The position numbers were made by a program, and so were the translations under genes. From the NCBI GenBank assembly GCA_947174625.1, contig CAMWJT010000051.1, forward strand, positions 1 to 7,918: a stretch of 7,918 bases of DNA, read 5' to 3'. Each line of letters begins with the position of its first letter. The stretch's first letter is position 1. Positions 1 through 5,901 of the stretch are shown here, piece after piece. The DNA is from an uncultured Ruminococcus sp. (GTDB lineage: Bacteria > Bacillota > Clostridia > Oscillospirales > Ruminococcaceae). The notes beneath the pieces were generated by a model. The model did no database searches, had not been told where the DNA came from, and was given only the letters and a program-made list of their open reading frames with translations.

Positions 1-60
1 CCCCCCCCCCCCCCCCCAGCCCCCTCCCCCCCCCCCCGTTTTCTTTTATATTTTCCCCCC
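1..60. repeat. C-homopolymer-rich contig edge, probable artefact
   Basis: Bases 1-17 are all C. They are followed by further C runs (20-24, 26-37, 55-61) broken by a short T-rich stretch. This is unlike the roughly 45% GC of the rest of the window. The frame of the downstream Pro/Thr-rich gene stays open through it and would read as poly-proline. The most likely explanation is a low-quality or homopolymer-extended contig end. A genuine polyproline tract is possible but less likely. Confidence 0.7.
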
Positions 61-428
61 CAGCACCGAGTTCTTATCCTATTAATTATGCGCCACCTGA
101 TGCTCTGAATTATCCACCTACGGAAGCGCCGACAGATCCCCCGACTGATCCACCCACAGAAGCACCTACAGAACCGCCTACAATTCCGCCGACTGATCCG
201 CCCGTGATTGCGGAACAGCCTGCCGCACAGCCATTACATTTTGTCTTGAATACAGATACAAACTGTGTTCACATCAATCCCCATTCTTGCAGGGCGGCAG
301 AGAAAATTATTCCGGAAAATTATGCAGAAATTGACATCTGGGAAGAAGATCTTTCGAATTACGCTTATGTCTATTGGGCTTGTGGAATCTGTACAAAGTC
401 ATATGCAGATCAGCTCCCGAAATTTTAA
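3..428 (+). CDS. Partial secreted/surface protein, Pro/Thr linker plus C-terminal four-Cys domain
   Basis: This is the 3' end of a gene whose start lies outside the window; the sequence is trustworthy only from about base 61. The visible part has a linker of about seven PPTD/APTE-like tetrapeptides (114-203), then a C-terminal domain of about 65 residues ending in LPKF and TAA at 426-428. The domain starts FVLNTDTNCVHINP and contains YWACGIC. Its four Cys codons are at 264, 288, 381 and 390, spaced C-x7-C ... C-x2-C, as in a small zinc site. The layout recalls the NTxTxxxHxxxC...CGxC modules at the C-termini of many clostridial extracellular proteins; that similarity is from memory. Pro/Thr linkers like this usually join domains of exported proteins, so an extracellular location is inferred. 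The GTG at 204 opens an ORF but lies inside the linker and has no ribosome binding site, so it is not taken as the start. The function of the full protein is unknown. Confidence 0.7.
   Translation, partial: PPPPPSPLPPPPFSFIFSPPAPSSYPINYAPPDALNYPPTEAPTDPPTDPPTEAPTEPPTIPPTDPPVIAEQPAAQPLHFVLNTDTNCVHINPHSCRAAEKIIPENYAEIDIWEEDLSNYAYVYWACGICTKSYADQLPKF
114..203 (+). repeat. Degenerate 12-base tandem repeat coding a Pro/Thr linker
   Basis: Seven in-frame 12-base units encode PPTE, APTD, PPTD, PPTE, APTE, PPTI and PPTD, followed by PP. The protein repeat is regular while the codons differ (cca/ccc/ccg/cct, aca/acg/act). This suggests selection on the linker rather than a recent DNA expansion. Confidence 0.85.
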
Positions 429-447
429 TTACGAAAGAGAGATTACT

Positions 448-1371
448 ATGGCACAGATTGTATTGCATCAGGCTGTCAGCATGTTCCTGCTGATTCTGGT
501 TGGTGCAGGATGTTTTAAACTGCATTTGCTGTCCAGAGAAACCGTCAGTCAGATTTCCGGGTTAGTCCTGAAAGTCGTCAATCCGGTTGTGATCTTCATG
601 GCATATCAAAGGGAATTTCAGGCGGAACTTGTCCGCAATCTCGGCTGGACGTTCCTGCTGTCCGTGATTGCCTATGCAATTGCAATAAGCGTGTCTTATC
701 TCTGTATCCGGGAGAAAGAGGGCAGAGAGACCGTCATTGAGCGTTTTTCGTGTATTTATTCTAACTGCGGATTTATGGGGATTCCCTTAGTGAAATCCAT
801 GTTTGATTATGAGGGTGTTTTTTATCTGACGGCATTCCTGACGGTATTCAATGCGCTTGTCTGGTCGCATGGCGTTATGCAGATGTCCGGCGAAAAGTCC
901 CTGAAATCCCTGGGGAAAGTATTAAGATCTCCGGCGATTATTGCAATTATCCTGGGCATGATTTTCTTTTTTGTACAGATTCCGTTGCCGGATATTTTGT
1001 CCGAAACACTGGATTCTCTGGGAAGTCTGAACACACCGCTTGCGATGATCGTCGCCGGTGCGACGATTATCCAGACGGATTTGCTGCAAACATTCCGGAA
1101 GCCGAGAGTATTTTATATCAGTCTGATTAAATTAATTCTGATTCCGGTTCTGATTACGGGAATTTTTATGCTGATCCCCGAAGAAAAGATCGTAGAAATG
1201 ACAGTAGTTGCGGCAATGGCAGCGCCGAGTGCGGCAATCTGTACCATGCAATGTCTGAATTACAACAGAAATGCCGCCTATGCCTCGGAATTATTCGGCA
1301 TCACGACATTATTTTCTGTTGCGACAATGCCCCTGATGATGATACTCTACGAATTGACGATAAAATTGTGA
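448..1371 (+). CDS. AEC family (auxin efflux carrier-like) transporter
   Basis: This is a 307-residue integral membrane permease, the normal length for bacterial AEC proteins. The chain alternates about ten hydrophobic segments with short loops: N-terminal helices at about 4-22 and 36-52, a charged central loop around 88-98, and C-terminal helices from about 160 onward. Family-typical stretches are VVNPVVIF (43-50), YSNCGFMGIP (104-113) and NTPLAMIVAGA (195-205); the Asn-Pro and Gly-rich breaks resemble the helix crossovers of this fold. Bacterial members export or import small organic acids such as malate; the substrate here cannot be read from sequence. The start at 448 was chosen because an AGAGAG purine run lies 6 bases upstream and hydrophobic residues begin at once. 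The open frame extends back to 265, but that part overlaps the upstream gene and encodes no membrane helix. The 19-base gap to the upstream stop suggests co-transcription. Confidence 0.92.
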   Translation: MAQIVLHQAVSMFLLILVGAGCFKLHLLSRETVSQISGLVLKVVNPVVIFMAYQREFQAELVRNLGWTFLLSVIAYAIAISVSYLCIREKEGRETVIERFSCIYSNCGFMGIPLVKSMFDYEGVFYLTAFLTVFNALVWSHGVMQMSGEKSLKSLGKVLRSPAIIAIILGMIFFFVQIPLPDILSETLDSLGSLNTPLAMIVAGATIIQTDLLQTFRKPRVFYISLIKLILIPVLITGIFMLIPEEKIVEMTVVAAMAAPSAAICTMQCLNYNRNAAYASELFGITTLFSVATMPLMMILYELTIKL

Positions 1372-1488
1372 CATACAGAAATTGGATTTGTGACAAAAAT
1401 TCACTATGAAATCTGTAGAAAAATCCGTCAGGATTTTATGCAAATCAGAGATTTTTCGGGATTTTTTAAAAATTCAGACAAAAAAGAC
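1372..1488. other. Intergenic AT-rich stretch after the AEC gene
   Basis: No gene is visible. The region contains a perfect 7-bp inverted repeat AAAATCC-GTCA-GGATTTT (1420-1437) and a weaker 5-bp one (1442-1454) followed by a T-run near 1462-1467. Together they could end the AEC transcript, but neither has the classic GC-rich stem plus uridine tract. I call it only a possible weak terminator. Confidence 0.4.
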
Positions 1489-1517
1489 TTGTGTTTTCTC
1501 CGAAAATTTGCTATAAT
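1489..1517 (+). promoter_or_regulatory. Sigma-A-type promoter for the FN3 surface protein gene
   Basis: The -35 element is TTGTGT (1489-1494). After a 17-base spacer comes a perfect -10 TATAAT (1512-1517), preceded by TGC to give an extended -10. The predicted start site is near 1524, leaving a leader of about 104 bases before the ATG at 1628. Confidence 0.85.
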
Positions 1518-1535
1518 GACTGATAATGATACACA

Positions 1536-1552
1536 TGCAGGATTGTCCTGCA
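1536..1552 (+). promoter_or_regulatory. Perfect stem-loop in the 5' leader
   Basis: TGCAGGA-TTG-TCCTGCA forms a perfect 7-bp stem with a 3-base loop. It begins about 12 bases after the predicted transcription start. No T-run follows, so it is not an intrinsic terminator. It may stabilise the mRNA 5' end or be a protein-binding site; the role is inferred. The rest of the leader (1553-1610) shows no riboswitch I recognise. Confidence 0.55.
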
Positions 1553-1627
1553 CAGGTATCTGGCTATAAATTTTATTTCTTTTCAATTCATAATGCAAGA
1601 CGACGATTCAAAAGGAGGTTTTTGATT

Positions 1628-2575
1628 ATGAAACTTATGAAACATAAGAAGATTTTATCTGCTGTCATGGCAATGGCAATGCTTGGTTCTATGCAGGCGA
1701 TTGCAGTCAATGCAGAAGAAACAGAAAACGAAGAAAGTATAGAAAATATTGAAGCTGTGGAAGCGATTGAAAATTCAGAATCAGAAAATGACAGCAATCC
1801 GGAGCAGGATCAGAATTCTGCGCAGGAATCTGAAACCATCCCGGATGCGACGGACAGTAATCCAGAACCGGATGATGTACCTGCTACAACATCACAGACG
1901 GATGCACCTGCTACGACAATGACAACAATTGTGACGACAGTCACAACAATTGCAACCCCGGCAACATCAGAAACAGATGCAGAAATTATTTCCAGTGATC
2001 TGGGACAGCCCAAAATCGGCGATTTTAAAGTCAGTCCTGCGCCGAGCGGTGCAGACGGTGAAAATGCCGTAATTTCCTGGGATGCCGTGGAGGGTGCGGA
2101 CGGTTATCAGGTCTACCGGACGCTTGTGGAGCAGAAAGATCCGGACACACCGGTGTCTTATTCGTTTGATGTCAAGGGGACATCCTACCAGACAGCCGGA
2201 TCAACGGCATACAAAGAGACGATTAAAGTCAGAGCGTTCAAGCTTGTGGATGGTGAGAGAGTTTACAGCGCCTGGAGTGAAAACAAGACAGTCTATCTGA
2301 ACGGCATGGAAGAACCTGGCAATTCTTCCTCCGGCGAATCCACAACAATTGCTACGACAACCGGGGCTAATTCTACCGGAACGACAACCACAAAATCATC
2401 ATCTACTACAACAACGAAAGCGACAACAACTAAGGCAGAGAGTACAACCAGTACAGAGCAACTGACAGGTTCACCCAAAACGAGTGATTCCAGATCTGCC
2501 GGACTTTGGATCAGTATTGGTGTAGCAACTGCAATTTCTGCATCTGCTACCAGAAGAAAGAAAAATCATAAATAA
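1628..2575 (+). CDS. Sortase-anchored surface protein with one fibronectin type III-like domain
   Basis: This is a 315-residue exported protein. Residues 1-29 form a signal peptide: basic MKLMKHKK, a hydrophobic core, and predicted cleavage after AVNA. Next come an acidic Glu/Asn-rich stretch (30-85) and a Thr-rich linker (86-118). Residues about 129-224 form a fibronectin III-like domain with the hallmarks ISWDAVEGADGYQVYR and VRAFKLVDGERVYSAWS. A second Thr/Ser-rich linker covers about 232-277. The C-terminus has GSPKTSD (281-287), a hydrophobic segment (about 291-307) and the basic tail RRKKNHK. That order is a cell-wall sorting signal with SPKTS in place of LPxTG, a variant common in Ruminococcus-like bacteria. 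The start at 1628 sits 9 bases after a strong AAAGGAGG (1611-1618). The in-frame ATG at 1526 lies at the predicted transcription start and is rejected. No catalytic domain is seen; an adhesion or scaffold role is a guess. The gene is monocistronic, between its own promoter and terminator. Confidence 0.85.
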   Translation: MKLMKHKKILSAVMAMAMLGSMQAIAVNAEETENEESIENIEAVEAIENSESENDSNPEQDQNSAQESETIPDATDSNPEPDDVPATTSQTDAPATTMTTIVTTVTTIATPATSETDAEIISSDLGQPKIGDFKVSPAPSGADGENAVISWDAVEGADGYQVYRTLVEQKDPDTPVSYSFDVKGTSYQTAGSTAYKETIKVRAFKLVDGERVYSAWSENKTVYLNGMEEPGNSSSGESTTIATTTGANSTGTTTTKSSSTTTTKATTTKAESTTSTEQLTGSPKTSDSRSAGLWISIGVATAISASATRRKKNHK

Positions 2576-2614
2576 AAACCCATAAGGGCAAACAGTTATT
2601 TTAGCAATCTGTTC

Positions 2615-2651
2615 CCCTGTCTGTTCTCTTGCAGAACAGGCAGGGCTTTTT
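2615..2651 (+). terminator. Strong intrinsic terminator of the FN3 surface protein gene
   Basis: Left arm CCCTGTCTGTTCT (2615-2627) pairs with AGAACAGGCAGGG (2633-2645): 13 pairs including one G-U, with loop CTTGC. TTTTT follows at 2647-2651. The stop codon is about 40 bases upstream. Confidence 0.92.
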
Positions 2652-2681
2652 GAGAAATTCTGAAAATTCTGTAATTAGGAC

Positions 2682-2710
2682 TTGCTTTTTTTCAGAAACT
2701 ATGCTATAAT
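2682..2710 (+). promoter_or_regulatory. Promoter for the ROK regulator gene
   Basis: -35 TTGCTT (2682-2687), a 17-base spacer and -10 TATAAT (2705-2710), with TGC directly before the -10. The predicted start is near 2717. The leader carries a TTGA tandem repeat (2723-2737) and then a Shine-Dalgarno AAAGGAG at 2749-2755, 7 bases before the ATG at 2763. Confidence 0.85.
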
Positions 2711-2762
2711 AATATTGTTTATTTGATTGATTGATTTAATTCTCCCGGAAAGGAGTCTTTTC

Positions 2763-3998
2763 ATGCTGAGTGGAATCAGTAAACTGGATTTAAAACGTAT
2801 CAACAGAATGCAGGTGCTGCGCACGGTGTGGGAGGCTGGTCCGATTTCAAGGGTGGATCTCGCACAGCAACTGCAAATTACCCGTGCATCCATTACACAA
2901 ATTACAAATGCAATGATGACAGAGGGGCTTCTTGTGGAAATCGGCGAAGCGCCCTATCAGAACCCAAGCAGCAGCAAACTTCCCAAAGGACGCAGAAAAA
3001 TTCTGCTTGACATCAATGCAAATTACCGGTTTATCCTTGGCGCCGTCATTGGAGAGCAGGAAATCAGTGTCGGTTTATGCACAATGCACATGGAAATTCT
3101 GGACAAGGCAAGCATGCCATGCAGTCCGCACACCAGTCGTAAAGAAATTATTCAGTTCATTATTTCGGCAACAGAACGGATGATGAGTAACAGTTGTCTG
3201 ACAAAACGGGAAGTTCTGGGGATCGGTGTAGGTGTCATGCCGGTGATGAACGGACGAATGCGGGTATTTTATAAAGATGGGGTTCTGGATTTTTCAGAAC
3301 TGACAAAGTCGCTTTCGGATTTTCCGCAGATGCCACCTGTTACCTGTGGCAATGCAGTCTGGCTGCAAGCACTTGCAAACATGGATTTGCAAAGAAACGG
3401 TGTTGCAAAAGAAAATCAGATTTTTGTCTATCTGGGGAGCAATATTCACATAGCATTGCTCCGACCGGAAAAACGGGAACAGGATTATCTGACTTACAGT
3501 TATCTGCCGGAGCGTTGTATTATCCGACCGAATGGCAGACAACAGGACGGTTATCCGGCAGGATCTGTCCGGGCGCAGTTATCCACACAGGCAATTCAGG
3601 CGAGAATTGCAGAAGTCTATAGCAAAGAACGGACACCGTTTTTATATTCCGCAACGGATGGATATATTCAGCATGTCACGCTGGAACAGATGTATCTGGC
3701 ATGTTCCTTGGGAGATACCCGGTGTGAAGAAGTTGTCCGGGAGATCATGCAGGACTGGAGTGTGATGCTGCATAATTTTGTATGCTGTTTCCAGGCACAG
3801 CAGATCGTATTGCATCATTCGGGATTGTCTGAAAAAGGTCTGGTATCATTCAAGCGTTATGTCCGGCAGTTTGCAGGAGAGGACGTTGCCGACAGGATTG
3901 TTTGCAGTTGTATTGAAGAAAAGACGGATTTTCTGGCAGGATGTTCGCTGTCATTATTAAAGAGTTTTTACATGAACGGCGGCGTTTTGTCAATATAA
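2763..3998 (+). CDS. ROK/NagC-type transcriptional regulator with degenerate sugar-kinase domain
   Basis: This 411-residue protein has the two-part build of ROK repressors. Residues about 8-62 are a winged helix-turn-helix (LKRINRMQVLRTV, ISRVDLAQQLQITRASITQI, then TEGLLVEIGEAP). Residues about 85-400 are a ROK-like ATPase-fold domain, with GIGVGVMPVMNGRM (153-166) as the inner glycine motif. The usual functional motifs are eroded. The segment expected to read NDANA is VTCGNAVWL (193-201), so the catalytic Asp is missing. The GTGIG phosphate loop is GSNIH (225-229). The zinc motif CxCGxxGC after PNGR (256-259) has lost its cysteines. Kinase activity is therefore unlikely; ligand sensing may be altered or absent. 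The start at 2763 follows AAAGGAG by 7 bases; the upstream ATG at 2727 is close to the transcription start and lacks a binding site. Genes next to ROK repressors are often targets, but here the neighbours are pyrG and a surface protein, not sugar genes, so the regulon is unknown. Confidence 0.85.
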   Translation: MLSGISKLDLKRINRMQVLRTVWEAGPISRVDLAQQLQITRASITQITNAMMTEGLLVEIGEAPYQNPSSSKLPKGRRKILLDINANYRFILGAVIGEQEISVGLCTMHMEILDKASMPCSPHTSRKEIIQFIISATERMMSNSCLTKREVLGIGVGVMPVMNGRMRVFYKDGVLDFSELTKSLSDFPQMPPVTCGNAVWLQALANMDLQRNGVAKENQIFVYLGSNIHIALLRPEKREQDYLTYSYLPERCIIRPNGRQQDGYPAGSVRAQLSTQAIQARIAEVYSKERTPFLYSATDGYIQHVTLEQMYLACSLGDTRCEEVVREIMQDWSVMLHNFVCCFQAQQIVLHHSGLSEKGLVSFKRYVRQFAGEDVADRIVCSCIEEKTDFLAGCSLSLLKSFYMNGGVLSI

Positions 3999-4133
3999 AT
4001 AATAAATATAAAAATAAAATACAGGCAATGAAGCCTCATTCAGTTTGTTTTCACAGAGAACAGACCGGGTGGGGTTTACCATTTTATAAATATATAAAAA
4101 ATTTAAATTTAATTATTATGGAGGTTTTCTTAA
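3999..4133 (+). other. AT-rich leader between the ROK gene and pyrG
   Basis: The stretch is 135 bases and very AT-rich around 3995-4020 and 4081-4120, with a G-rich patch GGGTGGGG (4067-4074). The only hairpin I see is AGGC-AATGAA-GCCT (4023-4036), with 4 bp and no T-run, so it is not a terminator. No good -35/-10 pair is visible. I looked for a GGGC start with an attenuator, as in the CTP-sensing pyrG leaders of Bacillus and relatives, and did not find it. The pyrG binding site TGGAGG is at 4119-4124. Confidence 0.5.
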
Positions 4134-5762
4134 ATGAATGAACGTCATGAAAAAACAAAATATGTCTTTGTTACAGGCGGTGTGGTTTCCGGTCTGGGCA
4201 AGGGCATCACAGCCGCATCCCTTGGCAGATTGCTCAAAGCAAGAGGTTACAAGATCACAGTTCTGAAACTGGATCCCTATATCAATGTTGATCCCGGCAC
4301 AATGAGTCCGTATCAGCATGGAGAAGTTTTCGTAACCGAAGACGGCGGTGAAACGGATCTGGATCTTGGACATTATGAGAGATTTATTGATGAAAATCTC
4401 TCTGTGAATAATAATGCGACAACAGGCAAGATTTACTGGACAGTGTTAAACAAAGAACGTCGGGGGGATTATCTCGGCGGAACGGTGCAGGTCATTCCGC
4501 ATATCACAAACGAAATCAAAGAGAGAATCTATCGTGTCGGCAAGAACAGCAATGCGGATGTTGTCATTACAGAGATCGGCGGAACTGTCGGGGATATTGA
4601 AAGCACACCGTTCCTGGAAGCGATCCGGCAATTTGTCGGTGAAGTCGGCAGAGAGAATGCGATGTACATCCATGTGACGTTACTGCCGTTTATTGCAGGA
4701 TCAAACGAATTGAAATCCAAACCGACACAGCATTCAGTCAAAGAGTTATTATCCATCGGGATTCAGCCAAATATTATTGTATGCCGGACAGAACAGGAAA
4801 TCCCCCAGGAAGTCGCTGAAAAAATTGCACTGTTCTGCAATGTCAGAAAAGAAGATATTATCCAGAATTTAACAGCTCCGTCACTCTATGAAGTCCCTAT
4901 GATGCTCGAACAGGAGGGACTTGCAAGGGAAGTCTGCTATCATCTGGGATTAATCAACCGTGGACCAGATTTAGCAGACTGGATTGCCATGACGGAACGG
5001 CAGAACAAAGCCGTCCAGAGAATTACAATTGGATTAGTCGGGAAGTATGTTGCCTTGCAGGATGCGTATTTATCTGTTGCTGAGGCGCTCCGGCATGGTG
5101 GTATTGTGAATGATACGCAAGTTGAGATTCTCTGGCTGGATTCTGAGAAGATCACACCGGAAACGGTTCAGGAAATGTTAAGTCCCTGTGATGGGATTAT
5201 CATCCCCGGCGGATTCGGTGACCGTGGCATTGAAGGGATGATTGAAGCCATCCGGTATGCACGTGAAAATCAGATTCCGGCATTCGGGATCTGTCTGGGG
5301 ATGCAGATGATGGTAATTGAAACGGCAAGACATCTGGCAGGACTGGAACAGGCGAATTCTTCGGAATTTGTGCCGGACGGTTCGCAGAGCGTAATTGATA
5401 TTATGGACGATCAGAAAGATGTAACCCAGAAAGGCGGTACCATGCGTCTGGGATTATATCCCTGCCGTCTGGTGGAAGATACACTTGCACAACGCATCTA
5501 CGGTGAAGAATTGATTTATGAACGGCATCGTCATAGATGGGAATTTAACAATGCTTACCGGCAGATCCTGACGGATACCGGCTTAACAATTGCCGGACTT
5601 TCGCCGGATCATAAGCTTGTGGAAATTATTGAACGTCCGGAACATCCGTGGTTTGTAGGTGTACAGTTCCATCCGGAATTCAAATCCCGACCGAATCGAC
5701 CACAAAAATTATTTGCTGATTTCATCCGGGCATCTCTGGAGCGCAAAAATAATCAGATTTAA
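4134..5762 (+). CDS. pyrG: CTP synthase (glutamine-hydrolysing)
   Basis: This enzyme makes CTP from UTP with ATP and glutamine (EC 6.3.4.2), the last step of pyrimidine nucleotide synthesis, in the cytoplasm. The 542-residue length is typical. Residues about 8-275 are the synthetase (amidoligase) domain, with the P-loop SGLGKG (19-24), LDPYINVDPGTMSP and EIGGTVGDIES (147-157). Residues about 297-535 are the class I glutamine amidotransferase domain, with IIPGGFGDRG (356-365). The nucleophile is Cys387 in GICLGMQ; His513 and Glu515 in FHPEF complete the triad. The RHRHRWEFNN segment is also family-typical. All key residues are present, so it should be active. The start at 4134 has TGGAGG 9 bases upstream; a second ATG four bases on is out of frame. 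It sits 135 bases after the ROK gene without a terminator, so it may be partly transcribed from the promoter at 2682-2710. Confidence 0.98.
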   Translation: MNERHEKTKYVFVTGGVVSGLGKGITAASLGRLLKARGYKITVLKLDPYINVDPGTMSPYQHGEVFVTEDGGETDLDLGHYERFIDENLSVNNNATTGKIYWTVLNKERRGDYLGGTVQVIPHITNEIKERIYRVGKNSNADVVITEIGGTVGDIESTPFLEAIRQFVGEVGRENAMYIHVTLLPFIAGSNELKSKPTQHSVKELLSIGIQPNIIVCRTEQEIPQEVAEKIALFCNVRKEDIIQNLTAPSLYEVPMMLEQEGLAREVCYHLGLINRGPDLADWIAMTERQNKAVQRITIGLVGKYVALQDAYLSVAEALRHGGIVNDTQVEILWLDSEKITPETVQEMLSPCDGIIIPGGFGDRGIEGMIEAIRYARENQIPAFGICLGMQMMVIETARHLAGLEQANSSEFVPDGSQSVIDIMDDQKDVTQKGGTMRLGLYPCRLVEDTLAQRIYGEELIYERHRHRWEFNNAYRQILTDTGLTIAGLSPDHKLVEIIERPEHPWFVGVQFHPEFKSRPNRPQKLFADFIRASLERKNNQI

Positions 5763-5790
5763 TCATATTTTGTGATATTCTGAAAATCGT

Positions 5791-5805
5791 AATTTTAAAT
5801 TATTT
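5791..5805. repeat. 15-base AT-rich direct repeat, copy 1 (upstream of -35)
   Basis: AATTTTAAATTATTT occurs here and again at 5859-5873. With the following bases this copy is close to a palindrome (AATTTTAAAT against ATTTAAAAATT). It lies 12 bases upstream of the -35 element of the DUF1846 gene. In such AT-rich sequence chance similarity is possible. Confidence 0.6.
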
Positions 5806-5817
5806 AAAAATTTGCTC

Positions 5818-5846
5818 TTGCAATTTTTTGAAAATTATGCTATGAT
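5818..5846 (+). promoter_or_regulatory. Promoter for the DUF1846 gene
   Basis: -35 TTGCAA (5818-5823), a 17-base spacer and -10 TATGAT (5841-5846) with TGC before the -10. The predicted start is near 5853, giving a leader of about 50 bases. No terminator is visible between the pyrG stop (5762) and this promoter, so pyrG transcripts may also read through. Confidence 0.8.
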
Positions 5847-5858
5847 AAGAAAGATAAA

Positions 5859-5873
5859 AATTTTAAATTATTT
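5859..5873. repeat. 15-base AT-rich direct repeat, copy 2 (in the leader)
   Basis: This is an exact second copy of AATTTTAAATTATTT, just after the predicted transcription start. Flanking bases extend it to an imperfect A/T palindrome at about 5857-5884. It could be an operator pair with copy 1, or a weak leader hairpin ahead of the AAAGGA site (5885-5890). Confidence 0.55.
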
Positions 5874-5901
5874 TTAATTTTCAGAAAGGAATCTTGATTT
5901 T

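Noticed and set aside
265..447. Upstream extension of the AEC transporter frame
   Set aside because: It overlaps the upstream gene out of frame, encodes no membrane helix, and the start at 448 has a purine-rich binding site and gives the normal family length.
1526..1627. Longer start for the FN3 surface protein
   Set aside because: The ATG at 1526 is about at the predicted transcription start, has no binding site, and would bury the signal peptide behind 34 extra residues.
1810..2013. Minus-strand Val-rich ORF, with a similar one at 2293-2478
   Set aside because: These are the reverse reading of Thr-rich linkers (ACA/ACG codons read as TGT/CGT in other frames); there are no binding sites or promoters.
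2082..2300. Arg-rich ORF inside the FN3 domain coding region
   Set aside because: It is a frame shadow of a well-supported domain, with no independent start signal.
2727..2762. Longer start for the ROK regulator
   Set aside because: The ATG lies about 10 bases from the predicted +1 with no Shine-Dalgarno; 2763 has AAAGGAG at good spacing.
4023..4036. Possible terminator AGGC-AATGAA-GCCT before pyrG
   Set aside because: Only four base pairs and no T-run.
3941..4141. Small ORF spanning the ROK-pyrG gap, including an ATG at 4028 that could be a leader peptide
   Set aside because: There is no Shine-Dalgarno before either ATG, and it overlaps the ends of two solid genes out of frame.
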